From Anisakis pegreffii (Eukaryota; Nematoda; Chromadorea; Rhabditida; Anisakidae), in assembly GCA_035041965.1 (NCBI GenBank), contig JAPYMA010000983.1, positions 1 to 64,000 on the forward strand: a stretch of DNA of 64,000 nucleotides, written 5' to 3'. A program made the position numbers and the translations under genes. Below, one piece after another: positions 26,338 through 40,466 of this stretch; the stretch's first letter is position 1; each line of letters opens with the position of its first letter. The notes beneath the pieces were generated by a model. That model was given only the letters and a program-made list of their open reading frames with translations, did no database searches and was not told the DNA's origin.

Positions 26338-29300
26338 GTTTAATAATGAACTGAACGTTGTCGACTAAAATTCATCGATGAACATTAAAGCCATCAAAAC
26401 TATAATAAAAACGGTGCTAAATGCACTTTAATGAGTAAATATTAACTGAACAAACAACGTAGCAATAAAAAAGCCTCATTCAGGTGTTGATAATGTGAAC
26501 GTTGAATATTTGACACGTTCACATTCATGAAAACAGTCCATAAATGCCGCTTCTTATCCTGATTATATCACTGATACAAATATCTAAACTGCAACACTAA
26601 TGAATAAAGTACGCCATCAGAACAATGAAAAGCAACAACACCATGGCTGATGATGATGACAACGATGATAATGAAAAGTAGTACGCTTGAAGAAAATTTT
26701 GCAAATATCGAAAAATGAAAGTAATCCAATCTTTGAAGAGAGACAAACAAACTGATTAAGTTATGTGATAATATCGAATGGTTGCATTTCAGTTTCAGTT
26801 CGTTCCAACGGATTATATCTCTCTTTCAGTGAAAATTACATAAATTTGGTGTGTGTATGTAAGGTGCGGTAAAAAGTAAAAAGAACTGAAAGCGACATCA
26901 TTCACTGAAGAATGTGAACAGAAGCGAATAAATGAAATGAAATAAATTTATTGAATTAAGTGAATAATGAGATGGATGGATGGCTAGAGAATGATAAATG
27001 AGAGAATAAATGAATGAATCAATGACATTGTACGCATAATATTTTGTACACATTTATTTATGTACATCGATAAATGAATAAATGAATTCAATTATTGTTA
27101 TGAATAAAGCAATGGACGGATGGAGGATGGATTGAGATGAAGGTCATTTGAAATGAAACAGAACTATTTCGGAATCAGTGAAATGGATGGGTAAGTTGAT
27201 AAGTAGTCATAAAACGATGATGACGAGCAGAAGACCCGAACCAGCATCAGACCTACCGGTGGATTGACATCTTACCTTCATTCTGAACTGAATTTAGCAA
27301 TCTGGCATTGATGATGAAAACGAGATAGTGATTATATGATTGGTTTGCTGGAGACGAAAGGATGAAAGGAATAACCATTGTCAAGGTTATATTATGTGTA
27401 ATGAATGAAGAATACAGGATGAATAAGAATAAGAATATGGTTACAAATACGAACGAATGAAAAAAGAAATTAACTCACTCATCAACCGCACCATCACAAC
27501 ACAATAACGATACAACTTTAGATTACGAATAAAGTTGAGAAGAAGGAAGAAGATTGGTAGATAGGTGAAGAAATGAAAATGAAGGCATCGAAATCAAATC
27601 AAATCGAATCATCTTCTCACACATAAAATCATCCAATCCTAAAAAGTGAGGATTAATGCAATCAATTCAGTTATATATTCTGCATTCATTATTCAAAATA
27701 GTCAGTAAAGGATGGACAACAACTTTTTGAATATGAACGATGTTGAATTTGAACATAACTGCAAATTTGACGAACAAATTAATGAAACATGCGCCAAATT
27801 TGAGAAACATTCAAGATAATTTCTCACATTTCTATTGAATTCATTTCAATTGTTGTTCTGTTAATCTCATTATTAAAATTGTTTAATCAAGCCACCGAGT
27901 AGCCATTTCGTTTCAGCAGTCATCTTCTGTCTGATTTTATCCGAAACGATCAACAATTCTTGTTTGATAAGCGTTATATTGCCTTATTGAATCAAATATC
28001 GAGTGAATTTATCGCTGTACTCGGCTCACCTCAGCTCTGCTCTGTACATGCATGTGCACATCCATTTTCTTTTTCTCCTTCTTGCAGTCTACCGGTATTT
28101 ATGTTTGTAAATATGTATATCCTGTACGCCACCGCCGCACAAAATTCCAGTTCGTGTCGAAAATGTTAGACGATGATGGAATGAAACGATCGTCTAATGA
28201 CGATGATGACAAAGATCAAACATAGCACACGCACATTCATCCATATATATCACCACATAATCCTGCTCTCATCCAAATGCACAACTAATCAACTGACAAA
28301 TCATCCTCTAAAAACCCCTGCAGGCTATCCTGTCTGCCTGCAACAACCAGAAGAAGAAGACTGGCTGGAAGGCATGCAGGAAATGATAATCTGTCGTCGT
28401 CCAAGACACAAAATGACGGAGATCTATCTCCTCAAATCTCCCACAACAATATATCCCATCCCGTATTCACTCATTCATCCATCCACCATCTTCTAACAAC
28501 CATCCGAGTGTATTTTCAGTGCAACTACCACGAATGCTCTGCTTCTTCTCTTCCTTCATGTTGCATTATTGCAGAGCATCAGGAAGAAGAGAGTTGATAA
28601 ACAAAGCAAACTGATATGATATTCAAATGAATCATTTGATGGTGTTTGATCAAGATAACGCTAACTGATGCACTGTCTATTTATGATATTCAAATAATTC
28701 GCCGCAGGCTGATAAATAAAAATTAACGGATCTAAACCAATAGGCACGAACAGACAACGTTATCTGCTTGCACTATATGTAACGCGTAAATTAACGAGCG
28801 ATACAAAAGCATCGATGAAAACTGATCGTTCGTCAACAATAATAACGATAAGAAAAAAACGAATTTCAATGCAATGAACACATTCCACTTTAATTTGATG
28901 AACAATCAAGATCGTCACGTTTACGTTGCTTGTCTGACGTGATCATAAGGAGGATGTTGTAATTGTTGTTTTAACAACTCTAATTTTGAATTGATAAAAT
29001 TCGACAACGAGATAAATAGAGGATAGGACTGGATTTTGAAAAAGGATTGGGATTTGATAAGATACCGAAGAAAGAGATGTGGAGATGGAAGGAAGAAGGC
29101 TGGATTGATCACAACTGGAAGAGAACCGAAAACGAGATGGAACACGATTGGATATGACTGGCTGCAGCGACCAAGCAAGCCGGACGAGCAAACGTTCAAG
29201 ATGGAGTGCTGAGGCAGATGGTCATTTGAAATTAGAAATCACGTCCGTGTACCCTACCCACTCGGTCGATCATCAACACTGCTCAATTCAAAGGCAACCA

Positions 29301-30940
29301 ATTACTTATTCAATCATTCAGTCAGTAATTCGTTCCACACATATACTGCCACATTTCATAAACAACTTCCTCAAAACCGAAAAGGCAATGGTGATAAGCG
29401 CTTTCTGAATGTATCTGATAAACTTACATTGCATAATAATGATTAATAATATTATTCTTTTATTATCGTTACTAGCAACATTTTGCTTTCGTTCATTGTT
29501 TTTCTCATCATTTGTAAAAAAATCAGCATTAGTAATACGATCATGAATAAGAATAACGATAAGATCGAATATGCTAATATCAGAAGAATGAGATGCCTAA
29601 CTGGATGTTGGAAATGGATGGGACAGAATAAGTGCAATGAAACAAATGAGCACAAAGAAGGATGAAAGGAGGAGGGCATTTTCAAGGACAACGAACCAAG
29701 AAAAAAGAAGCAATGGACCGGACGAAGGATGCGGTATGGACGGACAGGTTAGCGACCGATGGGTTACAGTAAAAGAAGCAAGCAAGCAACTTCGTTTCCT
29801 ATCCATTCATTCATTCATTCACCATCCAGCGACCAACCGATTGCAAAAGATTAACCGACTCGAAACGTACAGCCGAGGAGTGCATAACAGGGAGGGTGAG
29901 GATTGCTATGAAAGAGAGGAGAGAGGGACGGGTATGGATGGCCACTACTAACAGTAAACCAGCACCATCAAGCACACATGTATGCTTACAACAGCATTTC
30001 ACGATAGAGCACACTGCCGCATCATCCATGATATTACTGATATGTATGTGATGTGCATAGTCGTTTACGTTTGAATTTATCCTTGAACGTCAAAACGTTG
30101 CATGGATGGATGGAGTAGGTTTGTATCTTCTCTTAACATGTTTATGACCTTGACGCACACCACCACATCACATATCTATCAATCTATCTATCAATCTTTC
30201 TTTCTACGTTCATTTAATATCATCATCATCAGTAAAAATCAACAATAATCAGCAATAGCAATGATATGCATTCCCCTTCTAAACCCTAAACCCCATTTGA
30301 AACTCAAACTCCCCGTTTCAAATACGTCATTCATTTGGGTTGCTACTGAATTAAGTAGCAGCCAATCGACTCGTGCAATCGACTCAATGAGCAATCACGT
30401 TGTTAACTGATGAACAAAAATGATTATTTGCTGATAACTGATGAGCAACTGAATAGAGCCTGGGGGACATGAGAGGTATCGTTAGTGAATGAAGGCAACT
30501 GCAAAATGATCGTCTTCAGAATCGATGTGAAGACCAAAATGGTGAATATTAAATTGGTTTTGGCTGTAGCTTGTCGATGATTGATTTTCGATTATGAATT
30601 GTTGATATGAGTAATTTGAAATAACTAACTATGATAACGATGATGAGAGTTACTGAAGAGAAGGATTAGGCGGATTAGGATTCGGAGGAGAGGAGTAGGG
30701 GATGAGTGCATGGATGGATGGATTAATGGATATATGGATGTGTGAATGGATTGATGAATATGCAAACGGATAGGGATAAAGAGGAACGAGGTTGAATACG
30801 TGAATGCTGTGAATCAAATATGAGAAGCCGTAATGGATCTGTGTACGGTTTAGTGTATATGGATCTGATTATATAGGCAGGATTTAAATCGCTGGATCAC
30901 GATAATGATGACACAAAGTAACTGAACAACCAAACAATCA

Positions 30941-30942
<2 letters not shown>

Positions 30943-31026
<84 letters not shown>

Positions 31027-31031
31027 TATAA
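30943..31031. repeat. (TA)n microsatellite
   Basis: Alternating AT tract with a single interruption near 31018-31021. Confidence 0.95.
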
Positions 31032-31274
31032 ATATAATAGTTGAACAATCCTGATCAATGAGGAATGAACGGATGGAATAACGCCATTATGAGAAGAAAG
31101 AGGCAGTAGCAAACAGCTTTTCATTCCATTTTATTCCGCTAATATATAAATAGTATTCAAAAGCAAACAAAGCACATATCCATACACACATGTTATATAC
31201 AAAACGTATTTATTTATCTATCTAAATCCTTCAAAAATCCAATCGTATCTGTTGCTGTTTATATGATCCAGACA

Positions 31275-31359
31275 TATATTTATATATGTATAAATATATA
31301 AATATAAATATGAATATATAAATATATAAATATATATAAATATAAATATATATATATAA

Positions 31360-31434
<75 letters not shown>
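31275..31434. repeat. Degenerate TATAAA tract passing into (TA)n
   Basis: The left half is built of TATATAAATA-type variants and the right half (from about 31364) is pure (TA)n, as in a microsatellite that has decayed at one end. Confidence 0.9.
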
Positions 31435-31436
<2 letters not shown>

Positions 31437-34400
31437 GGATTAGTGAGCGTTTGTCGCAGCGTTTAGATGAAGTGTGATGAATGTATGTGTTTCATCTAAG
31501 TTGACTGATTTATACTGTTTACATTCATACAATATCCATCCTTGCAGCAAACCATCCATCCCTTTATCTATGCAGACAATCACCCAACCATTCCATTCAT
31601 TTATTCCATACTCATCCATTATCAGTCTTCAAATACGACACAAAAATCGCTTGTATACTGATATATTAACTATATACCAATTAGCTAGTGTTGAACTCTC
31701 CAAAAATTTAAGTGAACCGAAAACATCAATAAATTAAGTCAAGGCAAAAACCAGAAACCGTCCTAAAATCTGACAACTGACAACGACGATTAAATTCAGT
31801 GCCGGATTGACGGCAAGTTTCGTTCAGCAATCCCATAAAACTTTAAATGCGATATAAAATTGGCGTAAACTGATAACTCAATGCAATTGTTCCAAAGGTC
31901 TAATTCAAAATCTGCGCACACATTCTCCATTTCTATCACAGTCGTCCTATTGCAATAATGGATAAGCGGTTTCACTCCATTCATATGCTAATATTCGACA
32001 GAAGCTGAATGGTTCATCAGTTGTTCACATAAACAATTAGAAATAATGATAATTAAGCGATTAATGAAATGTCAGAATTACAATACAATCATTCATGCGT
32101 GTGCTCTAGAGAAGGAATTCGAGAATTCTGAGGGAACCAAACGAGTCCCCTCTCAAATGATTTTCGTCTCTTTAAAAAATCCCGGGTAATGCCCAATTTG
32201 CACGGTCACGCCAAATATTTCCCCAAGTCGAAAACTCTGCCCAAAAGCGTGAAATTACTAAGTCTTTCATCAAACATCAGAATACGTGATGACTCGTGTC
32301 TTTTGGATATACGAATAAGGTTAACTAGTAATCGCTCATACATGAGTATAAGCATGATAATTCAAAGTGTTTTTACAATATTAGCACTGTTGCTGGAAAA
32401 TGTTGGAATGCATTTGATAAACATTAACGTATTTATTTCGTTGTATTTTTAAAGATATCACAAAACTCAATAATTAATGTAAATTACACTGTAAAGAAAT
32501 AAAAAAAGGAAGAGTTAGATACGGTGAAAGGTACGATGCGATACGACGGAACGGTATGGAGCAGTATTCATGGACGATTACATCAATTGGTGATATCGGG
32601 TATGAAGGATTACGATTTTGGTAGCAGTCGATACAGGAGGTGACGGATAGGTTGACGATCTACCCGCAAGAGGGATAGCAAAAGAAGGAATATGATGAGG
32701 GAAGATTTATTGATAGATAAATAGATAGACTGGATAGACGAGACGAATGAATGAGCCGATGATCGGTGGCGATTCCATATTTATTCGAATTTCACTTCCA
32801 AGGTCATTTATTTGTTTATTTATTTATTTATTCTTATACGTACTTCATTCATTCAATTATTGATGTATTTATCCGGTTCATTTGAATGCGAATTAAAATG
32901 AAAATGAAAGTCAAATTTTATCCCATTACTAATTCAGATTGCTTTCTTGGCTCTATCAAACTACAGCAGCAACATGCAGCTTTCAATAACATTCATAAAT
33001 TAAGGGCTGATTGGATTCCGATAATGATTCTTACTTCTGATGTTGAATTTAATGTAAATGCATTCAGATGTGGCATAATGATACAGCTATACAGTATAAC
33101 GCATATACGAATGAAACAGAATGAGGAAATTGGGAGTAATATTGGAAATAGCAGTGGTGATCGAGTGTGAAGGTCATTCGGGATTGAAGGCATTATTCAT
33201 CTCTTCAGCATTTATAATAGTTGTTCTGGTTATTCACCTCTTCATCTCTTAAATATATACACACACAAATATAAACGTGTCTTTGTACGTAGGTAAAAGT
33301 GATTCATGATACTAGCACAACGATTTCATTTATTTTGAAGACAATCTTTCATTTCATATATAGTTTTCGGATGTAACAAATCCATAACTGATTGTATTTT
33401 TTAACTATGACTGAGATTATAATGATAGGAGCAACAGTAGTAGGAAATGACAGGAAGAGCTTAGTTGTTGATTCGGTAATTTGTGTGTAGAATAGAGTAC
33501 ATTGCATCAATGAACTACTCAGGATCGAATGCGATTTAATCATAGAATAATGATACTTTTTGTTGTATTCATTGCAAAGGAAGCTTGAGCTAGCATGAGA
33601 AGAAAAACAAGAAGGAGAAGAACATATAATCATAATCAAAAATCTCAAATATTTCATTAATATCAATAATATATTCCTATATAACATAAATCTTGATATG
33701 AAAGATTCAAAAAATACATAAGAAATACAATAAAATACACGCTATATAATCATAACAAATCGAATTTGAGAAGATATAACTATAAATAACGATACTAATA
33801 CTAATAATAATATTGACAATAATAATAACAGTAATAATAGTAATATAGTAATAATAACAATAATAATAAAGATGTTAATAGTAATAATAAAAATAATAAT
33901 AACAGCAATAATAATGACATTTAAGAAGATAGCAAGTAAAAAAAAAGAAACAACAAAAGTGAAAAAGAAAATTGAACATGCAAATACAGAGAATAAGAGG
34001 AAGGATCAAATGCTCTGTGGATATCAGCTAAATTTGCTAGCTCCATACAAAATCTTTTCATCAACAATTTCATCAGACTGTTTTGGATACTGAAACGATT
34101 GAATCGATTTGCTCTTCAATTGAGCATTCAATTATGTTACATTGAAAATGTTCTAAGAAACTAATTAGATTTTCATTCAATTCATTTTAAAATATTCATC
34201 CTTTTTTGGTTGGTATGTGTAAGTAGCTAAGCGATGAATAACAGGAGTCATTCGGTGACTCCGACAGATGTTTCGAATTTATTGAGTTGAAACACAAAAA
34301 GGAGCTTTCTCTTTGAATAGTTTTATTTTAAAAGATGATATCAATAGAACTCGTATGATAAGTTTACTGTATTTTATACCAGCTGCTGTGTTTTTATGCA

Positions 34401-35001
34401 CATCATCGTCGTTCCTTTTCATTTGAAGATCTTCTGAAAGCCAAATATGAATACAAGCAATGATTCAATAAAATAAAAAAATGGCTTGATAGCTGCATAT
34501 GCACAGCTTGAAATGAAATGAACATGCAATGATATCCGTCCATTTCGATTTTATCTCGCATTCTGAGACGAGCACGTTATCTATAAAGTAGGATGGATAC
34601 CTATCACTAATCGTTGCTAATATAAGCCGCAAGATGAGTCATAGCGAACTTTTCCTTTCCGCAAACTCCACAAAAATATCGCTAAATGAACGTTCGCTGG
34701 TGCCGCTGAGCAAGATGGCGCCTGGAGATAAGCAATGATAAAAACTGAAAAATGTAAACACGGTTGCTGTAATCAAGAATATATGCACGTAATGAATGCT
34801 GTACTTGAATTAGTCGAAATAAACTACATGGAAGGTTGCATAGATTTGATGAGGTCTAATCATTTAAGACGGCACGTCGATGTTATGACGAAAGTATCAG
34901 GATAATAAGCAAATCTAAGGATATAAGTAGTTCGAAAATGGTACATCTGACATCCCTATGGTAGTGCGGTTTTGCTCAGAATACGGATCATAGATATAGA
35001 C

Positions 35002-35212
35002 CAGTGGTTCTCATAGGGGATAAAACCACCCATTTTGTTAATTTGAAGGTGTCAAGGGGTAATGGAGGGAGTCTGGAAATTAGTATATCGTGCAGTTATT
35101 ATGTTATGATAGAATGCCATTGTAATGGTGTTTTTAACTCGGGTATGTGAATGCGCTTAGTTGATGGCATTCTTCATTCTCGTATTTTCTGAGTATCATT
35201 AGCTCGTCCGGG
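35002..35212 (+). mobile_element. hAT-like element, copy 1 (5' portion)
   Basis: It begins CAGTGGTTCTCATAGGGG, the terminal sequence type of hAT DNA transposons. It stays alignable by eye for about 210 bp with copy 2 at 35673 (shared blocks: AATTTGxAGGTGTC, GTAATGGAGG, CGTGCAGTT, CTGAGTATC, AGCTC-TCC). No matching right end was found before copy 2, so this copy looks truncated. A 60-residue minus-strand frame overlaps it but matches nothing I recognise. Confidence 0.6.
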
Positions 35213-35672
35213 CCTAACAAGGTTTTCATTCTTTTCTTGCTGTTACAATCACTCTCATAGCTTTTATCACCAGAAGTGTTCTCTTTTGCTAATTTCTCAT
35301 TCATTTCACTCAACAATTAAAGTCAAATTCTCATTCCATCAAATACACTCTATATTTGATCATTTGAGTGTCGAGCGTTGTTGCGCAATAATATTCGATT
35401 GCTGTGTTGTTGATTTCGACTGTCAACACTCGTCAACGCATCCAGTAAATAGTATATGCTACAGAATGAGAAACTGATTCGAACTGTGAAGTGAAATGAG
35501 ACGAAGTGAATGAGAAAAACTCATCAAGAGAACGATATTCACATGTAATAGCTATGAGAGTGAATACAACAGGTCTGAAAAGAATAAGAATCTATCTAAC
35601 AAATCAATTTGAAGTGAGCGTGTCCTAGAAAATAGCTTTTCATGCAATAATGAGCAACACAACTGTATAGGA

Positions 35673-36223
35673 CAGTGGTTCTCATAGGGGGTGAAATTAC
35701 CCGTTTTGGGTAATTTGGAGGTGTCGAGGGAGGAGGGTAATGGAGGGGTCGGGAAAATAGTATTTCGTGCAGTTGCTAGTTATGATAAAACACCATTGTC
35801 ATAGTGTATTTTTCACTTGGATATCTGAACGCGGTTCGCTCATAAAAACACTTCTCTATTCTACTTTCTGAGTATCTCTAGCTCATCCAGGTCTGAACAA
35901 AAGTAAATCTGAAGTAGTCAATTATTTCATAAGTTCTTTAATACATTGGCTGACATCATCTCTCATGAACAGTAAGAATTGATTGAACTCTTTGGTACGA
36001 CAGAAAAGATCATTAGTTTGGTGTGAGATGATCGAGTTGAGGAACTTTCGGGTCGGTTTTCCGTTTGTTCCTGACATTATACGTAGAAATAGTAAATTCT
36101 TGTGTAATCATTTTAAAAAAATGATGCGCGAGAATAGTAAATTCTTGCATTAAAGGGAGAAGTAATGACGGTCTGCCGAATCATCGAAGACTGCAGAGGA
36201 GCTCCCGAGCAAGAGAACCACTG
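35673..36223 (+). mobile_element. Non-autonomous hAT-like element, copy 2
   Basis: The left end CAGTGGTTCTCATAG at 35673 is mirrored by AGAGAACCACTG ending at 36223, giving a terminal inverted repeat of about 11-12 bp and a length of 551 bp. The 8 bp after the right end, TTCTAGAG, fit the nTCTAGAn target preferred by many hAT elements. The 8 bp before the left end (GTATAGGA) match it at only about half the positions, so the target duplication is decayed or the border is slightly off. No transposase frame is present. Confidence 0.6.
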
Positions 36224-37460
36224 TTCTAGAGGCTATTCGTCAATACAATCGTCCACTTCCATGGAGATTCGTGATTCACAACTGAGACTCTTTGTCAAGG
36301 CTCCTTCTCATGAAGTTTGCCCTCATTTCCACTATAAAATACCGCTACAAACTAAACACGACGATCCCGAAGTGACTCTGCCACGAACTAACTGTTCGTT
36401 CAGCTCACGTTCTTATTCCCGATTTTTTTCATTATAGTCAAATTAATTTTACTTGTGTACATTATTTAGGTGCATGGTACTTAATTTGCGTGAAATTAGC
36501 GAATTTAGCATGTTAATGAGGTAAAACTGAACTCTCCCTCAAAGCTCTCTCTCATCAGAGCCATATTTGTGCTTTCTTGTCACTTTTGTGTACTTTTTAA
36601 ATAGGAGACATGTGATATGATTAGATATCATAGATTTCGCATTCAAAAAGTTGATTGTCCAATGACATTTCTCATTCAATGATATGATGATTTAATTAAG
36701 TCATTTTCTTTACGTCTTTAATGAAAGATCCTTGAGAATGTTGCGTTTTTCAATCGAAAATTGGTATAGTGACATGGTTGAAGTATTTCGTTCCTCTTCG
36801 TGGTTGATGTATTTACGTCCTGTCGAATGCGTTTTTGGAATGTAATCTGATGGCTTGTTACTTCCAATTGTTATGTTTGTTTTAGCTGCTCAATGGTCAG
36901 ACTTAACATGGTGGTCGGCTCGATCCGAAAGATGAACGAGGTCACCGAATTTTCGCAACAAACAATGGCCGCGCATGTTTTCCTCAGAGGCTAGTTGTTT
37001 TACCACTTCATCTTTTTTCCTGTTGTATTACTTTTTGCTTAGTCCTTAGTTTTACAAAATGGGCGGAAATGGTCACTGAATGGTTTTTTACACACTGATC
37101 CATCCATTCGTAGTTGGATCAGAGGCACAGGCACTGCATTTCCTAGCCCCCTTGTAGGTGTTCGGGTGCAGTGCGGCCGGGAGAATGGGCTGATAACCCA
37201 AGGAGCAATCCTATCCCGGTACCGGGTGAACCCGGCATTCGTACCGTCAAACTTCCATGTTTTCATGGACAGCGGCGGGGGACCTCGGGTGTTATGGAAG
37301 TGTGGTATCTGTGTCTCTGGCCAATCAAGCAACTAATCAAGAGAATAAGAATCATTTCGTGACCATTTTCTTCTTTTTCATATACTCAGTAGTATTCAGT
37401 TTATGATATTCATAGGTTATATTCACTTTAGAAAATTGGAATCTTTGTATTATTTGACGT
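36224..37460. other. Spacer with a GC-rich island
   Basis: Mostly AT-rich with no gene seen. Bases about 37130-37330 are markedly richer in G+C than the surroundings and contain the perfect 12-bp palindrome CCCGGTACCGGG at 37215-37226. The island looks like an insertion, but its identity is unknown. Confidence 0.5.
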
Positions 37461-37481
37461 ATGTTATTTGAATGTAAGCAT

Positions 37482-37794
37482 ATGGATGCATTAAAATTAC
37501 TGATATTAGCAATTTTCATTATTCAATTCGATTCGATCGGGAACGTGGATGAGGATTCAACAGCAGAATGGTCGTATCAAACTTTTCGTGGAGAAGTTAG
37601 AGCAGTTGATTTATCGGAGAAAGGTAATAAATTGACAGATGTTTCGTATGTATTTATGAATTAAAAATCTTCTTCTCCTTGGTTTATGAGTTGTTCATTC
37701 CGCCTTTGCTTTATTTTTTTCAGAGGGGAATGTTTTTTGCGCAATACGTTCTTGCACACACCAGGGTGTGAGGTTCTGCAGCGGCTCTCTGTAG
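37482..37794 (+). CDS. Candidate small secreted protein (two exons)
   Basis: The frame starts with a strong signal peptide-like N-terminus (MDALKLLILAIFIIQFDSIG), followed by an acidic segment (NVDEDSTAEWSYQTF). The donor after 37623 (phase 1) can join the good acceptor TTTTTTTCAG at 37723. The second exon (37724-37794) adds a short Cys-containing end (CAIRSC, CTHQGVRFC) and a stop, for about 70 residues. An alternative in-frame ATG lies at 37461. No family was recognised. An unseen further exon is possible, so the C-terminus is the least certain part. Confidence 0.35.
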
Positions 37795-40466
37795 AGTTAT
37801 TGAAACCCAACGGCCATCTTTAGCGCCAATATAACCCAACGGCTCTCCTTAGAGCCATCGAGTCGATAAACCAAACTTCAGTCATTTCTTCCTCAATCCA
37901 TCGGCTCTTTTTCGAATCACTGTAACTGATAAGCCGCAGCATGCCCTTGCTTCGTAAAGATAGGATGTTTAAAAACTTTATTTCTTGTGGATTTCGTCAA
38001 GCTTTATCAAAATCTGCATGATCTTTTTCATTTGCTTTGCTGTACCTCTTTTCATGCTTAATTTTTCTTTTAAGTATATATTCTGCAATGAGTCCATACT
38101 TTCCTTATCATACTTCATTTGTTTTTTGTTTCGAACGCAACAGCACATTAGATAATTTAGCTCGGTGATTTTAGGTATTTGCATATGTTTCATTAGATTC
38201 ATTTCGAACGAAGCGTATTGATATGATTATTAAAAATGTTTTTATTATTCTATCTGATGATAATCGATTTATTACTCCAGAGCGCCGTTCTATTTTGCGA
38301 TAAAGCTTCGAGCACGTTGCATGGATCGATGTCCTGACTTCGCGATGGTGAAGAATCGATGTCCTGATTTATTTTTTGGTTAATGCTGTGAAGTTTGTGA
38401 TGTGATATTAATGTGATATGTCGTATGCTGTGATGTGATATTTGTTGAATGTTGTGTTGTGATGTGTTGTATGTCGTGACGTTTTTCTATGTCTCCATCT
38501 TTGATGTGAATTATGTAGAAAGCTTAAAAGTTTTGGGAGGGGGTGTTGCTATTTTTTCGTTTATTTTATTGTTGTTTTTCGTTTGTTTTCATTATTGTTT
38601 TTCGTTTGTTTTCACTGTTGTTCTTCGTTTTTGAAAGAGCTCTAAAAGGATCACTTCGTGTGGTTAGTGGAGCTCTTTCAGTCGGTACTACCCGGCTAGT
38701 GAATGACTGTCGCATATGTTAGGTTATGTACTGTTACGAACGGATGAATCCAAAATTATCTTTCGGATGATGCAATTTGAGTTACCAATAACGGTGAGGT
38801 GTTCACTAGCTAGGCGGTACTCGATTCAACCTGATTTCCAGTTAGAACCAGAGGCTGTCGGTATTTTTGTGAGATTTGGAGAGGTTTACTCTTGCTCATG
38901 GGGTGACAGCCATCGCTCTGGTGCTTTGGGTAGTGGGTGGCTTGCCAGCTCAGTCTAGTCGGGGTTTACAAGACGTCTTCTAACCGAAGATACGTCCCAA
39001 CTGGAAGTCAGGCTTTCCTTCTGAGGGACTCTAGCCGCGAAACGGCACTTCGGCACCCGTCTAGCGACCAGTGGGCCCTCTGCCAAAAATGGTGGGGGTG
39101 GTGGGTGTGTGTTGATTATTTTAAAAATTTTTAAATTCCCGCCTCTGGAAAGAAGCCGATTGCAGAGCAGTGCAGGGTGGCCAATTTTGAAGTGAAGCCA
39201 AATTCGCATTTGACAAGACGTCTTCTAACACACAAACTCGCATTTGTGTTTCCATTTTATTTATTTATTTTAAGATTCATTACGCACTTTGATTTTAAAT
39301 CCATCGAAAGGTGTGGTGGAGCTCCAAGGCGTAAGAACCACTCTTAAAGAAGTGCCAAGAAGGAGTAGGAAGTATGATGGTGTCCCCAGCAGAGGTGCAA
39401 TATTTTGAATCTGAAGGCATGAAGAGACTACCTTGCTGCTGAGCAAATCTGAGAAAACAATATGGCACTCGCAATATTCTCATAGCGGTATTATACTTTT
39501 AGAGAATGAAGTATGTCTCTGGAACTGAGGCTGATAGTTGACAGAGCCACATCAATGTATCTCTGGAACTCCATACTTTTTCAGCAGATATTTTTCTTAT
39601 CACCATTCACCATTCATCGTAATCACGTTTGCTATCAATATTTGTTCTTAAATGCTTCTAGTGATCACCGGAAAGCAACTGCATATCCGTGGTATTGGGG
39701 TGGTTTTCAATTTTGACACTGATTCTAACGTTGAGACTCGCTTCTTGTCCATAACGGTACTTTTCAAGGAACATACGTATTGATATTAGCCATCAAGCGA
39801 AAAATTTGTCCATTTTGCGAACAACCCCCCTCGTTGACTAATATCAGTACGTATCAATAGGTTTTGATAAGGACGATCAAATATGATTTACGAGGAGAAA
39901 TGCGATATAATAAAGATCTTTATTTGTTATTCGATGATTTGTAAATCGGGTGTGTTTGCGTGAATATGGATTAATGAATTTTTGTGTACAATTTACATTG
40001 TTCATTAGAGTATCACATTACAACTTTGTGGATTTCTCTTTGAATTTCGAGTCCTTTTTGTGTTGATGGTTATGTTGTTGACCTACGTTAATTGCCGCAT
40101 TCCCTCTTGTCTTATTCCGCTCATTGCAACCCTGAAATTCAATTACTTTCTCAACATTACTCCCATATACTTTTTCAACAATTTTGATTTTTGGTCACTT
40201 TTCTAATAATTATACTATAATCTCAACTAAGTGTATCCAATCGATCAGATGAAATCCATAAATGAATTACGTATATAAATGTTTGAATTAACTGCGTATT
40301 ATGACTTTTTTTCGCAGAGTTTATACTGTTCGAACGTTTCGCTCATTAAGAATTCTTGTCTCATTTGAGCGAGAATCGTTCATTTCATTTTAAAAAAACG
40401 GAAACTGCAATCGTTATGAAGATTTATGTTGCCACTGAATTGTTGTTATTACTATTATTTTGATTG
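37795..40466. other. Spacer with GC-rich, repeat-flanked insert
   Basis: No gene recognised. Repeated TGTGATATG/GTTGTG words occur at 38400-38470 and TTCGTTTGTTTTC words at 38575-38630. A GC-rich block covers about 38870-39180. A 17-bp direct repeat (38968-38984 and 39213-39229) brackets 228 bp of it. Confidence 0.5.
38985..39212. mobile_element. Possible retroposed insert flanked by 17-bp direct repeats
   Basis: ACAAGACGTCTTCTAAC occurs at 38968-38984 and again, identical, at 39213-39229. The 228 bp between them are GC-rich and start abruptly. Perfect repeats of this length are typical of target-site duplications made by LINE-driven retroposition. There is no clear poly(A) or A/B box in the insert, and the repeat itself contains the palindrome AAGACGTCTT. 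The mechanism is therefore inferred. Confidence 0.4.

Noticed and set aside
36165..36437. 90-residue plus-strand frame
   Set aside because: Starts inside the hAT-like element and shows no family resemblance or splice context.
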